From positions 3,800,501 to 3,864,500 of the forward strand of contig NZ_OY780933.1 of NCBI RefSeq assembly GCF_963676065.1: a stretch of DNA of 64,000 nucleotides. Direction: 5' to 3'. The position numbers and the translations under genes were made by a program. The notes under the pieces were generated by a model. That model had not been told where the DNA came from and made no database searches. It saw only the letters and a list, made by a program, of their open reading frames with translations. This DNA is from Maridesulfovibrio sp. GTDB taxonomy: Bacteria > Desulfobacterota > Desulfovibrionia > Desulfovibrionales > Desulfovibrionaceae. Within the stretch, counting starts at the first letter, position 1; each line of letters starts with the position of its first letter. This document shows, piece after piece, positions 9,066-17,377 of this stretch.

Positions 9066-9710
9066 ATGAAATCTCCAAGTATAGGAATAAGCCTTGAAGG
9101 ATATCCAAGTATTGGATTGACAGGACTAAGTGCTATAATATTTGCAATTCTAGACTGGCAAACTCTTGCAATTATCTCGTTATTACTTTGCTGGTTTTCG
9201 GTCGGGTTCTTCCGCAATCCTGAACGTGTAATCCCTCAAGAAAAAGATATAGCTGTCAGCCCTGCCGATGGAAAAATCATCCGTATGACCAAGCGTCTCG
9301 ACCCCATGACTGGTCATGAGCGGGAGTGCATAAGTATTTTTATGAATATATTCCAAGTTCACGTGAATCGTGCCCCGGTTCAGGGGAAAATCGAATCTAT
9401 CAAATACTGGCCAGGTAAGTATCTCAATGCTTCACTGGACAAAGCCAGTACGGATAACGAACGTTGCGGATATTTGATTACTGACGAGAATAAAGACATT
9501 TGGAGTATGGTTCAAATTGCAGGACTAATCGCAAGACGAATTGTCTGCTACACAACTGAAGGAGACACGGTAAGCCGAGGACAGCGATATGGTCTAATAC
9601 GCTTTGGCTCATGTGTAGAGCTGTATTTACCACCGTCATACACGCCTACAGTAAAAATAGGAGACTATGTCACCGGCGGACAAGACATAATCGCAAGAGC
9701 AAGAAAATAA
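9066..9710 (+). CDS. psd: Phosphatidylserine decarboxylase, short archaeal-type
   Basis: 214 residues. Two hydrophobic segments at about 15-50 anchor the protein to the cytoplasmic membrane, followed by FFRNPERVIP, SPADGKI, the histidine region IFMNIFQVHVNRAP and the self-cleavage site RFGSCVE, where cleavage between Gly181 and Ser182 would create the pyruvoyl cofactor. These are the hallmarks of the short Psd class. It converts phosphatidylserine to phosphatidylethanolamine. Ribosome site AAGGAAT precedes the ATG. Usual partner pssA is absent; instead the gene sits behind a TetR gene and two palindromes in an AT-rich block, so it may be an extra, inducible copy. Confidence 0.88.
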   Translation: MKSPSIGISLEGYPSIGLTGLSAIIFAILDWQTLAIISLLLCWFSVGFFRNPERVIPQEKDIAVSPADGKIIRMTKRLDPMTGHERECISIFMNIFQVHVNRAPVQGKIESIKYWPGKYLNASLDKASTDNERCGYLITDENKDIWSMVQIAGLIARRIVCYTTEGDTVSRGQRYGLIRFGSCVELYLPPSYTPTVKIGDYVTGGQDIIARARK

Positions 9711-9770
9711 TTAAAACCACCAGCACCCAAAAACATTGTCCTATAAAAACTTTTCAGGAGCAACTCTACA

Positions 9771-10247
9771 ATGAATCAATTATGTACCGAATTTGATGAA
9801 ATCGATCTCCAAATTTTGGACATCATTCAGACTGATTTCCCTTTATGTTCACGCCCATATGCCGAAATCGGCACACGACTTGGACTGGCTGAAGGCGAAG
9901 TACTATCAAGAGTGAATGTTTTACGCGAAGACGGCACGATTAGACGAATTGGCGCAAATTTTGACGCATGCGAGCTGGGCTGGGTTTCAACACTTTGCAC
10001 AGCCACTGTCCCTGAAAATATGATGGATACATTTATTTCATGTGTTAACTCACAGTCAGGAGTTACACACAACTACCTACGTTCTAATGAATTTAATATT
10101 TGGTTCACGCTTACTTCTCCTTCAAGAGAAGATGAAGCTGCGGCGCTGAAGCTGATAACAAAACAAACAGGCATAAAAATATTAAACTTACCGGCAAGTC
10201 GGCTATTTAAAGTTCGTGTAGACTTCAAAATGGGATCAAAAAAATAA
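9771..10247 (+). CDS. Siroheme decarboxylase-type Lrp/AsnC-family protein (AhbA/AhbB-like)
   Basis: 158 residues with an N-terminal Lrp-type helix-turn-helix (FDEIDLQILDIIQTDFPL, PYAEIGTRLGL) and a C-terminal RAM-like domain. Signature motifs of siroheme decarboxylase subunits are all present: SRPYAEIG, RRIGANFD, VTHNYLR, NIWFTL and LPASRLFKVRVDF. In sulfate reducers AhbA and AhbB act as a heterodimer converting siroheme to 12,18-didecarboxysiroheme for heme synthesis. Here only one subunit is present, next to an Lrp pseudogene, so it may be a regulator, a homodimeric enzyme like NirDLGH types, or a transferred remnant. Confidence 0.82.
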   Translation: MNQLCTEFDEIDLQILDIIQTDFPLCSRPYAEIGTRLGLAEGEVLSRVNVLREDGTIRRIGANFDACELGWVSTLCTATVPENMMDTFISCVNSQSGVTHNYLRSNEFNIWFTLTSPSREDEAAALKLITKQTGIKILNLPASRLFKVRVDFKMGSKK

Positions 10248-10248
10248 A

Positions 10249-10681
10249 TACTAAAGTAGATGAAATAGATGAAAAGATAATTAAGTGTCTAAGAGATGAC
10301 GGACGCATAACCATGAAAAATCTTGGGGAAGAGGTGCATCTGACAGGCCAAACAGTAAAAAAACAGAATTGAAAAGCTTGAAGACATGGTTATTCTTCAA
10401 AAATACACAGTAAACGTCAACTGCCCTATGTTCGGATATAAAATTCATATTCTTATACGATTTCAACTAAAAATGACAGATATAAAGAGTATCAAAAACT
10501 TTTACAAGAAAAGCATCTACGCGTAATTCATTGCTATCAGATTACCGGTGAAAATTTATATGTTTTAGACATGCTATTTCTTGACATGGAGAACCTAAAT
10601 TCCTTCCTCCAAAAAATTGAACAATATGGGAGCTATGAGGTTAATATCATTTTAAAAAACATCCACGAAATTGAATACTAG
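10249..10681 (+). pseudogene. Frameshifted Lrp/AsnC regulator
   Basis: A full Lrp/AsnC protein can be read through only by changing frame twice. The first segment encodes VDEIDEKIIKCLRDDG and a helix-turn-helix ending at TGQTVK. An extra A in the seven-A run at 10357-10363 shifts into the segment encoding RIEKLEDMVILQKYTVN. A missing base near 10480 shifts into the last segment, with LRVIHCYQITGEN and an end at EIEY-stop. No ATG, GTG or TTG start lies in the first frame near the AhbA-like stop. The two indels plus the missing start argue for decay; sequencing error could explain the indels but not the start. Confidence 0.75.
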
Positions 10682-10730
10682 CCCAATATTCACACGACAT
10701 CACACATAAAAAAGCCCTCACCATAAGATG

Positions 10731-11053
10731 AGGTGAAGCAGGTTGGCGACGTGCAAATCCTGATTCCCAATCGTCCCAGGAAAAGCGATTCTCAGTATGA
10801 GCGGCAGAAATCCCGACACCGTTTTCGTCGCCGTGCAGCCATCGAGCCAATCATAGGTCATCTCAAACACGATCATAGAATGGCCAGGTGCTATCTCAAA
10901 GGTGCCATTGGCGATGCCATAAATTTGTTCATGGCAAGTGCAGCGTTCAACTTCAGGAAGTGGATGCGGAAGTTGGGGCAGTTTTTTGCTCTCTTTTCGT
11001 TCTTCACCATGTTTGGAAGCTCAAGGCAGCGACTTGCTGCAAATTTTGGATAG
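10731..11053 (+). mobile_element. IS5-family transposase, C-terminal remnant
   Basis: About 107 codons matching only the C-terminal end of an IS5-type DDE transposase: KQVGDVQILIPNRP, then FRRRAAIEPIIGHLKHDHRM with the final catalytic Glu (IEPIIGH), then YLKGAIGDAINLFMASAAFNF. The N-terminal two thirds and the first two catalytic acidic residues are missing, and only a GTG at 10733 could start it. No pair of terminal inverted repeats was found. It is a dead fragment that marks the accessory block as a mobile-DNA site. Confidence 0.82.
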
Positions 11054-11096
11054 CTGTTAAAATAGCTTTTTCAGGACTGACTAGTTATATTATTTT

Positions 11097-12722
11097 CTAC
11101 CAAGATATTTTTTGTACTTTTCTCATATTTAACTTCACAATCTTATTACCCGCCACCTTAACATTTCTCCCAAACATCAGCCGCGCAAAACTCTGCGCCA
11201 CTTGCCTTGCATCCGCATCATTCACGCTGAAGAATATTTTATTGCCGTTGTCCTTTACCATGGCTCCATTCTTCAGCGTGAAGAGTACATTTCCAGAGGA
11301 ATCCACACGCCAAGTCATCTTATCCAAATTACGGTTATTACGATCAGCAAAACGCTTGACCTCTTCTGCCTGTAATTGAAGCATCTTAGATATGGACAAC
11401 AGCCTGCGTTTGTCTTTCCAGGACAGATTTGAATCTGATTTGAATTGGTTCTGCTTAATTTTCAGATCAGAAATTTTTGAAGCCGTACCAGCACGCTCAG
11501 GTGAGGGATTGCTTTGAATCGGCTCCTTCTTTGAACGCAAGATCTGCAAAGCTGTTTCATCGCCATTTTCAGCCTTCCATTTCAAAAAATCATTCCAACG
11601 ATTGAAAGGTGTTTGTTGACCCAGTTCCGAACGCTTTCCCATCATTTCCTTTTTTAAAGCTTCAATAGATACCGTTTTCCTACCGGTAGCAATAGCAATC
11701 AATCGGCTGCGGTCTTTGGGCCTCAGCTTGTTGTCTTTTCTTATGGCTTTGATTTTGGCATTCCAATCAGAATTAATCTGTTTCCAGCGGCCATCCTGTT
11801 CTTCGCGCAAAGCCTCATAAACCTTTTTTCTCTCGGCTACAGCGGCCTTATATTTAGCGTAAAGTTCGCCACGCTGTTTATGTAGAGGACGGGCTACGTA
11901 CCTATCTTTTTCATTCTCCTCAAACTTTAAAGGCTTCTGGTAATGACCGAGCTGAGTTTCAAGCTTGGACTTGGAAAAGTCACGGTCAAGTCGACTGGCT
12001 TTAATGGCCGTAGTGGAATGACTGTCTTTGATGATACAGCCGTTCCCGCGCAACCGGACCTCAACCCCAATTTGCGCTAATGATTTATGAAATTCCTGCC
12101 AGCCATGTGCAGAACGCAAGGACTCCAAAATAAAATCCTTGCGCTCCTTTACATATGAATCAAAAGACTGCTGGCCGGAATGGGCTTCATAAGTTGCAGC
12201 CCGGTCATTATTGCGTTTGGGCAACAATTCTTTTTGTCTGCCATTATCGAGTTTCAGACCAAATTTTTGTTCCAGCTCACGGTGCAGCCGGTCACGCTTA
12301 TGAAAATCCCGGTAGGGCTCGTGCCGGGTCAACTTCTCCGGGTGGATCATGTTGTATGCTATGTGCATATGAATATTATTGGTGTTCTTATGAACACCGC
12401 AATGCCGCTGGTGCTCCTCAAAACCCAAGACCGTGGAAAACTCATGCTCAATCTCTTTAAATTCTTCCGGCGTAAGAACGGATTCATCTTCCGGCCTGAA
12501 AGACACGATCAGATGATAGGTCTTTTCCTTGCGGGTGCGCTTATTCAAATCTTGAGTGTCGAGCACTTCCTGAATCGCCAGCTCGTAATCATCCCCAGCC
12601 CAGCAACCTGCACACCACGACATAAGGCTCTTTTCGCCCTTGTGCTTGGCGTCAGCAATATATTGGGCCAGTCTCCGGTAATTATCGTTTTGCGGCTTAC
12701 AAGCAATCCTGCGGCTAATCAT
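11097..12722 (-). CDS. MobA/TraI-like relaxase with C-terminal LPD7-like domain
   Basis: 541 residues. The N-terminal relaxase domain has an early Tyr (DNYRRLAQY), HLIVSF, and the HUH-type metal site NNIHMHIAYN (His118 and His120, plus His111), as in MOBP relaxases. A basic, charged middle section follows. The C-terminal 90 or so residues (WRVDSSGNVLFTL, FARLMFGRNVKV) resemble the LPD7 domain found in mobilisation proteins. It would nick oriT and pilot the strand through a helper conjugation system. Its ATG overlaps the mobC stop by 4 bp (ATGA) and follows GAGGT. No conjugation pore genes are in view, so the unit is at best mobilisable. Confidence 0.88.
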   Translation of the reverse strand: MISRRIACKPQNDNYRRLAQYIADAKHKGEKSLMSWCAGCWAGDDYELAIQEVLDTQDLNKRTRKEKTYHLIVSFRPEDESVLTPEEFKEIEHEFSTVLGFEEHQRHCGVHKNTNNIHMHIAYNMIHPEKLTRHEPYRDFHKRDRLHRELEQKFGLKLDNGRQKELLPKRNNDRAATYEAHSGQQSFDSYVKERKDFILESLRSAHGWQEFHKSLAQIGVEVRLRGNGCIIKDSHSTTAIKASRLDRDFSKSKLETQLGHYQKPLKFEENEKDRYVARPLHKQRGELYAKYKAAVAERKKVYEALREEQDGRWKQINSDWNAKIKAIRKDNKLRPKDRSRLIAIATGRKTVSIEALKKEMMGKRSELGQQTPFNRWNDFLKWKAENGDETALQILRSKKEPIQSNPSPERAGTASKISDLKIKQNQFKSDSNLSWKDKRRLLSISKMLQLQAEEVKRFADRNNRNLDKMTWRVDSSGNVLFTLKNGAMVKDNGNKIFFSVNDADARQVAQSFARLMFGRNVKVAGNKIVKLNMRKVQKISW

Positions 12723-13036
12723 ATAGACCTCACCTTCTTGACTATTTGCCGTTGAGTCTGACCTATTTCTCTAAGTAGCCTCTCTGCCGCCTTTCGGTTG
12801 TCATCATCGTCAAGGATCAGCATCTTTAAAAGACCGCCCAGACGACCCTGATCCCCATTGAGCTTCAAAAGTTCCCGGCGGGTCTGTTGATCCGTGCTGC
12901 TCTTGATTTCGTGCCCCAGACATACGGCCTTGGCAAAAGCAGACAGCGACAAACTGCACTGTTCTGCGCTTGTGCAAATAGACTGATATTCCTCTTCAGA
13001 AACATAAGTCTTGATGACTTTCTTTTTGCTGGGCAT
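12719..13036 (-). CDS. MobC-like relaxosome accessory protein
   Basis: 105 residues. It starts with a lysine-rich tail and a ribbon-helix-helix-like segment (VIKTYVSEEEYQSICTSAEQ), then SLSAFAKAVCLG and a C-terminal section with RLGGLLKML, as in the MobC family that binds oriT and assists the relaxase. The coupling to the relaxase through an ATGA overlap fits this role. Upstream on the same strand lies a cluster of inverted repeats, the likely oriT. Short and divergent, so family assignment rests partly on context. Confidence 0.78.
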   Translation of the reverse strand: MPSKKKVIKTYVSEEEYQSICTSAEQCSLSLSAFAKAVCLGHEIKSSTDQQTRRELLKLNGDQGRLGGLLKMLILDDDDNRKAAERLLREIGQTQRQIVKKVRSI

Positions 13037-13097
13037 GGCTATCGTTTCCTCACAATTGTCCTTTCAATTGCGTTGAACCGAAGGTGAATAAGTCACC

Positions 13098-13168
13098 CTC
13101 AGCCCAAGGCTGAGCAGGACTTAAGGGAGACCACTTTGGAAAAGTGGGCCTACCTTACCTGTCCTGCC
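13098..13168 (-). other. Candidate origin of transfer (oriT)
   Basis: Just upstream of mobC lie nested inverted repeats. One hairpin is CTCAGCC/GGCTGAG (13098-13114, loop CAA), one is CCACTTT/AAAGTGG (13131-13147, loop GGA). An outer pair GCAGGAC (13114-13120) and GTCCTGC (13161-13167) encloses the second. GTCCTGCC resembles the nick core TCCTGC of IncP/MOBP origins. A further GGTGA/TCACC repeat lies at 13083-13097. Location beside mobC-relaxase is where oriT is expected. The nick site is inferred, not shown. Confidence 0.5.
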
Positions 13169-13463
13169 TTCGGACGCCATGAGAAACTATGCCATTTTTT
13201 GATATTCAGGAAGGAGGTCTTCGAAAATTAATAATCATATCAATTAATAAAGCATGGAACCAAACTAAATCAAACAAAACCAAGCAGAATCAAAATTTCT
13301 CAAAAGATATCATTCTGTATCAAAAAATATCCTCATTCGAGCTGAAACAATCAAGATGCACACAGCCATGATTTAAGCCATCCTAAAATATAAAACACAT
13401 ACTTTTCAAACACAATATTTTACCAAGGATACCCCAACAATGGAAAATTCCGTTCCCCTAAAA

Positions 13464-13502
13464 GAAACGGGGATGCTTATTTGGTTTAAGCATCCCCGTT
13501 TC
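13464..13502. terminator. Strong hairpin, probable terminator
   Basis: GAAACGGGGATGCTT (13464-13478) pairs perfectly with 13488-13502 across a 9-nt loop, extended by A-T pairs on both sides. It is flanked by AAAA and by CTTCATTTTC. No gene lies directly upstream on either strand, so its parent transcript is unknown. Confidence 0.5.
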
Positions 13503-13741
13503 TTCATTTTCTCTCGCAATGAAATATTTTCAGACTTATCAGACTGCACGGCTGACAAGCCCTGCCCCAACTTTTCTTCGCTCGTGAAAATCAAACCTCA
13601 CGCATCGAAAAATAATTATTTCAATCCCCAGCAAAATAAATTAATTTTTTCTTAAACAAAAAGTCTACCCATTTAAAAAAAATTTACTTTTTTCCCAAAA
13701 CCGGGAGAGGACCGGGAGAACCCGGAAAAACAAAAAGTAAA

Positions 13742-13770
13742 AGGGTGCTAGACTAAACGTCTAACACCCT
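13742..13770 (-). terminator. Terminator of tRNA-Lys
   Basis: On the minus strand the arms AGGGTGTTAGAC and GTCTAGCACCCT form a 12-bp stem (one G-T pair) with loop GTTTA, followed by TTTACTTTTTG. It lies 10 bp past the tRNA 3' end. Confidence 0.8.
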
Positions 13771-13780
13771 GTATTTACTG

Positions 13781-13856
13781 TGGTAGGCCACCAAGGACTT
13801 GAACCTTGAACCAACGGATTAAGAGTCCGCTGCTCTACCAATTGAGCCAGTGACCC
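13781..13856 (-). tRNA. tRNA-Lys (anticodon CTT)
   Basis: A 76-nt cloverleaf on the minus strand. The acceptor stem GGGTCAC pairs with GTGGCCT (two G-U pairs). The D-loop is GCTCAATTGGTAGAGC, the anticodon loop CTCTTAA gives CTT (reads AAG), and the T-arm carries GGTTCAAGTCC. The CCA end is encoded. It has its own terminator at 13742-13770. It lies at the border between the AT-rich mobilisation block and conserved chromosome, and tRNA 3' ends are common integration targets. Confidence 0.96.
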
Positions 13857-13937
13857 GTGTCGTGAGAAAAGGGTTTAGATAGATTCACTGCAGATGTCAA
13901 TCGTTTTTTTATTTTTTTTATTAAAAAAGGCAATTAA

Positions 13938-15878
13938 ATGCGTTTTAAGCTAATTTCTTTAATTTTTTTTAGTTTCGTTTCATTTTTTACGCTTATCTGT
14001 TCACAGTCGGCTCATAGCGCCCAGAACCTGAATAAAAACCTAGGGACCAAATGGGAAATACTCCACCTCACCAAAGAAGCACAGAAAGAAACAGGGCTGA
14101 AAACAGATATTATGACGGCCCTGATACTGGAACCCAGAAACGGATGGTATACATATTCCCATAATCCGGGAAAAATGGGCCAGCCTACGGTATTAAAAGT
14201 AACCCTTACACCGGACAACACCATACTTCCGGTCCTCTACCTGCCGGGAAAACTCAAGGATGACCCTTTTAATAAGGGTCAGAAAATAGCTACCTATTCT
14301 GAACCTACTCCGATTTTGATTCCTGTTCCCGAAGGACTAAAATCTTTCAATTTAAAAGCTAAGCTTTCACTGCTGATGTGTTCCGATACAGCCTGCCAAC
14401 CTTTCAAAACCAACCTGACGCTTCTCGGATTAGCAGTTTTACCGGACAAGCTGCCGCAGGCCCATCTTCAACCGTGGTGGCCAAAGTTCGTTAAGCTGCG
14501 CAAGGGAGCTAAAGCCATTAAAATCTCCCTTAAAAATATTGCCGCAAAAAATACCCCCGAACCGAAGGCAAAGGCAGTTGAAAAGCTGGTGAAAGAGACA
14601 GCTCCGCCGTTAACGGGGGCAAAGGGAAACCCCACTACCCCCGAGTTTTCATTTGATTCTCTTAAACCTAACTCCTTTACTCCGGGACTAGAAGTCACTG
14701 ACCTGACCACTGCGATACTATTCGGTCTGCTGGCAGGATTTCTGCTCAATTTCATGCCCTGCGTACTTCCGGTAATCAGCCTGAAACTCTCCACCCTGCT
14801 GGCTGGAACCGGACACCAGAATGCACAAGAACAAAAGCGTGGGTTCCGGGAACACAATGTCTTCTTTGCCCTTGGCATAATGCTTTACTTTGGAGTGCTT
14901 AGCGGAATCCTCGGCACAACCGGAATGGCTTGGGGGCAGATCTTCCAAAAACCCACGGTTGTCATCGGGCTGACCGGGATTGTCTTCGCCCTTAGTTTAA
15001 GCCTTTTCGGACTGTTCAATCTGCCCATTGTAGACCTTAAAATCGGCTCGGAAAGCAGCGGACCGCGCAGGCAGGCCCTTTTTACCGGGGTACTGGCAAC
15101 CCTGCTGGCAACTCCCTGCAGCGGACCTTTTCTGGGTGGAGTTCTGGGCTGGGCTATGGTCCAACCTCACTATGTTATCAGCTCGGTATTTCTCAGTGTT
15201 GGCGCAGGTATGTCTTTGCCATATATATTGATGGCCATTTTCCCGGCACTTGCTACACGTTTTCCCAAACCCGGCGCATGGACCATCTGGATCGAACGGG
15301 CCGCGGGATTCTTCCTTGTCGGGACCTGCATATACCTGTTCAGCATCCTGCCGGAAGATATGTACATCCCGACTATGATTTTTCTATGGTTCACCGCTGT
15401 AGGCGCGTGGATGTGGGGACTTTCATCCGGTACTGATAAAAAATCAGCAATGTATCTGCTGCGTATCGGCGCCTTAGCCATTTGTATCGGTGCTGGTTTC
15501 TGGGCGACAACCCCGCAGGAAAGGACCGCGCATTGGATTGGTTTCGAGCAGCAGGATTTCAGCGACCGTTTAGGTAATGAAGCTATACTCGTGGAGTTCA
15601 CGGCCGACTGGTGCCCTTCCTGTAAAGTCTTGGAGCAGACAGTGCTAACCCCGACCAATCTAAACCGCTGGCGGGATAAATACGGACTTACTTTCATAAA
15701 AGTGGATTTGACCGCCCCGGACAAAGTTGCCGATAAATTCCTGCGAGCTTTAGGCAGCCGTTCCATACCGCTGGCAGCCATCTTCAAGCCCGGGAAGGAC
15801 GCCCGGTCACCTACGGTTATCCGCGATCTGTACACTACAGGGCAGATGAATGAGGCTTTAAGCCAGACTCTTAAATAA
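13938..15878 (+). CDS. dsbD: Thiol:disulfide interchange protein DsbD
   Basis: 646 residues. A signal peptide (about 1-28, ending SQSAHSA) leads to a periplasmic DsbD-alpha-like domain with its Cys pair in MCSDTACQPF. Next comes an eight-helix membrane domain with both active cysteines in conserved settings (NFMPCVLPVISLK and TPCSGPFLGG), then a C-terminal thioredoxin domain with CPSC in FTADWCPSCKVLEQ. DsbD moves electrons from cytoplasmic thioredoxin across the membrane to periplasmic thiols, helping cytochrome c maturation, which is heavy in Desulfovibrio. A Pro/Ala/Lys-rich linker (about 190-240) separates the first two parts. It stands alone, divergent from tRNA-Lys. Confidence 0.93.
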   Translation: MRFKLISLIFFSFVSFFTLICSQSAHSAQNLNKNLGTKWEILHLTKEAQKETGLKTDIMTALILEPRNGWYTYSHNPGKMGQPTVLKVTLTPDNTILPVLYLPGKLKDDPFNKGQKIATYSEPTPILIPVPEGLKSFNLKAKLSLLMCSDTACQPFKTNLTLLGLAVLPDKLPQAHLQPWWPKFVKLRKGAKAIKISLKNIAAKNTPEPKAKAVEKLVKETAPPLTGAKGNPTTPEFSFDSLKPNSFTPGLEVTDLTTAILFGLLAGFLLNFMPCVLPVISLKLSTLLAGTGHQNAQEQKRGFREHNVFFALGIMLYFGVLSGILGTTGMAWGQIFQKPTVVIGLTGIVFALSLSLFGLFNLPIVDLKIGSESSGPRRQALFTGVLATLLATPCSGPFLGGVLGWAMVQPHYVISSVFLSVGAGMSLPYILMAIFPALATRFPKPGAWTIWIERAAGFFLVGTCIYLFSILPEDMYIPTMIFLWFTAVGAWMWGLSSGTDKKSAMYLLRIGALAICIGAGFWATTPQERTAHWIGFEQQDFSDRLGNEAILVEFTADWCPSCKVLEQTVLTPTNLNRWRDKYGLTFIKVDLTAPDKVADKFLRALGSRSIPLAAIFKPGKDARSPTVIRDLYTTGQMNEALSQTLK

Positions 15879-15964
15879 GGCCGCCTAAGCCTTTACGGCA
15901 GGCTCACAGTCAGTTATCACGTGGCTCAACAGCAACTTAAAAACAATAGACACAAAGGAAGCGC

Positions 15965-17152
15965 ATGCTTAATTTTCAAATATTTATTCCTACCCGCATT
16001 ATTTTCGGCCCCGGTAAACTGGCAGAACTCGGTACTCTGCCCCTCCCCAAAGGCAACAAAGCCATGGTCATCATCGGTGAATCCGGCGCAATGATCAAAA
16101 ACGGCTACCTGGAAAAGGTACAAGCCGCACTTGCCAAACAGGATGTTTCCACCGTGGTTTTCGATAACATCTCCCCCAACCCTAACTCAGATCAGGTTGA
16201 TGAAGCAGCTAAAACTGCCCGGGAAAAAGAAATTGATTTCATCGTTGCCCTTGGCGGCGGATCTACAATCGATGCAGCCAAGGCAATCGCCCTTTTAACC
16301 ACCAACGTCGGCAAATGCTGGGATTACATGCAGTCCGGTTCCGGTGGTGGTGTTAATCCTGAAAATCCCGCAGCGCCGCTAATCGCAATCCCCACTACAG
16401 CGGGAACCGGCACAGAAGCGGACCAGTGGGCAGTAATCAGCAAATCCGGCGGCTCTGAAAAAATAAGCCTCGGTAATGACTCCACCTTCCCCACTATTTC
16501 CATCGTCGACCCGGAACTGATGATTAGCGTGCCGGCACGCATGACGGCTTACACCGGCATTGATACATTTTTCCATGCGGTAGAAACATTCCTTTCCACC
16601 GCGCATCAGCCCATGAGTGACATGCTGGCTCTGGAAGCAGTACACCTGAGCAGCCATTACCTGCCCATGGCTATCGTGGAAGGCGATAACATAGAAGCCC
16701 GCACCGTCATGGCATGGTCCAGCACTGCCGCAGGAATGTGCGAAACCCTTTCCCGCTGCATCTCCCAGCACTCTCTGGAACATGCCTTAAGCGCCAAATA
16801 CCCCGATCTGCCGCACGGCCTCGGCCTTGCCAAGCTTTCGGTTCCTTATTTCAAGCGCCTTATCCCGGAAAGCCCGGAACGCTTTGAAGATCTGGCCATG
16901 GCGATGGGCTATGACACTCAGCAGTTTGATGAAAACATGCGCGCCACAGTATTCCTCGAAGGTTTACGGACTCTGCTTGAAAGGTCCGGTTTCAACGAAG
17001 AATCACTTAAAGATTACGGTGCCAAAGAAGAAGACGTTGCTGATCTGGTCGATATCGCGGAACAGACAATGGGCAAACTTTTCGAGTTCACCCCTGCGGA
17101 AATGACTCGCGAAGACCTCGAATGCATCATGTCTGAAGCCATCGCAGGCTAG
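15965..17152 (+). CDS. Iron-containing alcohol dehydrogenase
   Basis: 395 residues. The N-terminal domain has the NAD(P)-binding GGGSTIDAAKAIA, and ATTAGTGTEADQWAV-type text follows (IPTTAGTGTEADQW). Metal ligands are expected in the Asp/His series around TGIDTFFHAVETF and LPHGLGLAKL. Members reduce aldehydes or ketones, or oxidise alcohols, in the cytoplasm; in sulfate reducers these enzymes support alcohol use. The ATG follows AAAGGAAGCGC. It is a single-gene unit with its own terminator-like hairpin. The variant residues DQWAV after the TEA motif differ from the common TEVT, so substrate preference may differ. Confidence 0.9.
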   Translation: MLNFQIFIPTRIIFGPGKLAELGTLPLPKGNKAMVIIGESGAMIKNGYLEKVQAALAKQDVSTVVFDNISPNPNSDQVDEAAKTAREKEIDFIVALGGGSTIDAAKAIALLTTNVGKCWDYMQSGSGGGVNPENPAAPLIAIPTTAGTGTEADQWAVISKSGGSEKISLGNDSTFPTISIVDPELMISVPARMTAYTGIDTFFHAVETFLSTAHQPMSDMLALEAVHLSSHYLPMAIVEGDNIEARTVMAWSSTAAGMCETLSRCISQHSLEHALSAKYPDLPHGLGLAKLSVPYFKRLIPESPERFEDLAMAMGYDTQQFDENMRATVFLEGLRTLLERSGFNEESLKDYGAKEEDVADLVDIAEQTMGKLFEFTPAEMTREDLECIMSEAIAG

Positions 17153-17252
17153 CCAGCTAAGGCTTATCGAAAGCCTGACGGGCTGTCTTAAGCGGTTTGT
17201 CCGGAGTATCCGAAGGCCGTAAATTAGCGCATAATCCGAAATTAAATTATAA

Positions 17253-17280
17253 AGGGGAGCTCCTCTAAAGGGGCCCCCTT
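17253..17280 (+). terminator. Terminator-like hairpin after the alcohol dehydrogenase
   Basis: AGGGG pairs with CCCTT and, after one mismatch, GCTCC with GGGGC around loop TCTAAA; AATTT follows. It lies about 100 bp after the stop codon. Confidence 0.5.
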
Positions 17281-17300
17281 AATTTCCATCTAACTGTGGA

Positions 17301-17328
17301 TTGACATTATAGTGTGGTCTTTTATAAG
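17301..17328 (+). promoter_or_regulatory. Sigma-70 promoter of the AMIN-domain gene
   Basis: TTGACA (17301-17306) and TATAAG (17323-17328) are separated by 16 bp, close to consensus. An inverted repeat CTGTGG (17294-17299) / CCACAG (17334-17339) brackets the promoter and could be an operator. Confidence 0.7.
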
Positions 17329-17377
17329 TATAACCACAGACAATTAAAGAATTTTGGCGAGATAAAAGTGTAGGCGG

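Larger units (their letters stand above)
13169..13780. other. AT-rich non-coding stretch between the mobilisation genes and tRNA-Lys
   Basis: No convincing gene is seen here; short open frames lack ribosome sites and family resemblance. It contains the long hairpin at 13464-13502, two ACCGGGAGA direct repeats at 13700-13708 and 13711-13719 followed by CCCGG, and the tRNA terminator at 13742-13770. If an element integrated at the tRNA 3' end, its junction would lie here. Confidence 0.6.

Noticed and set aside
10888..11379. Open frame of 163 codons overlapping the IS5 remnant and the relaxase end
   Set aside because: It is a shifted frame of the transposase remnant running into the antisense of the relaxase gene; no family resemblance.
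13189..13371. 60-codon open frame in the AT-rich stretch
   Set aside because: No ribosome site, Lys/Asn-rich translation typical of random AT-rich DNA.
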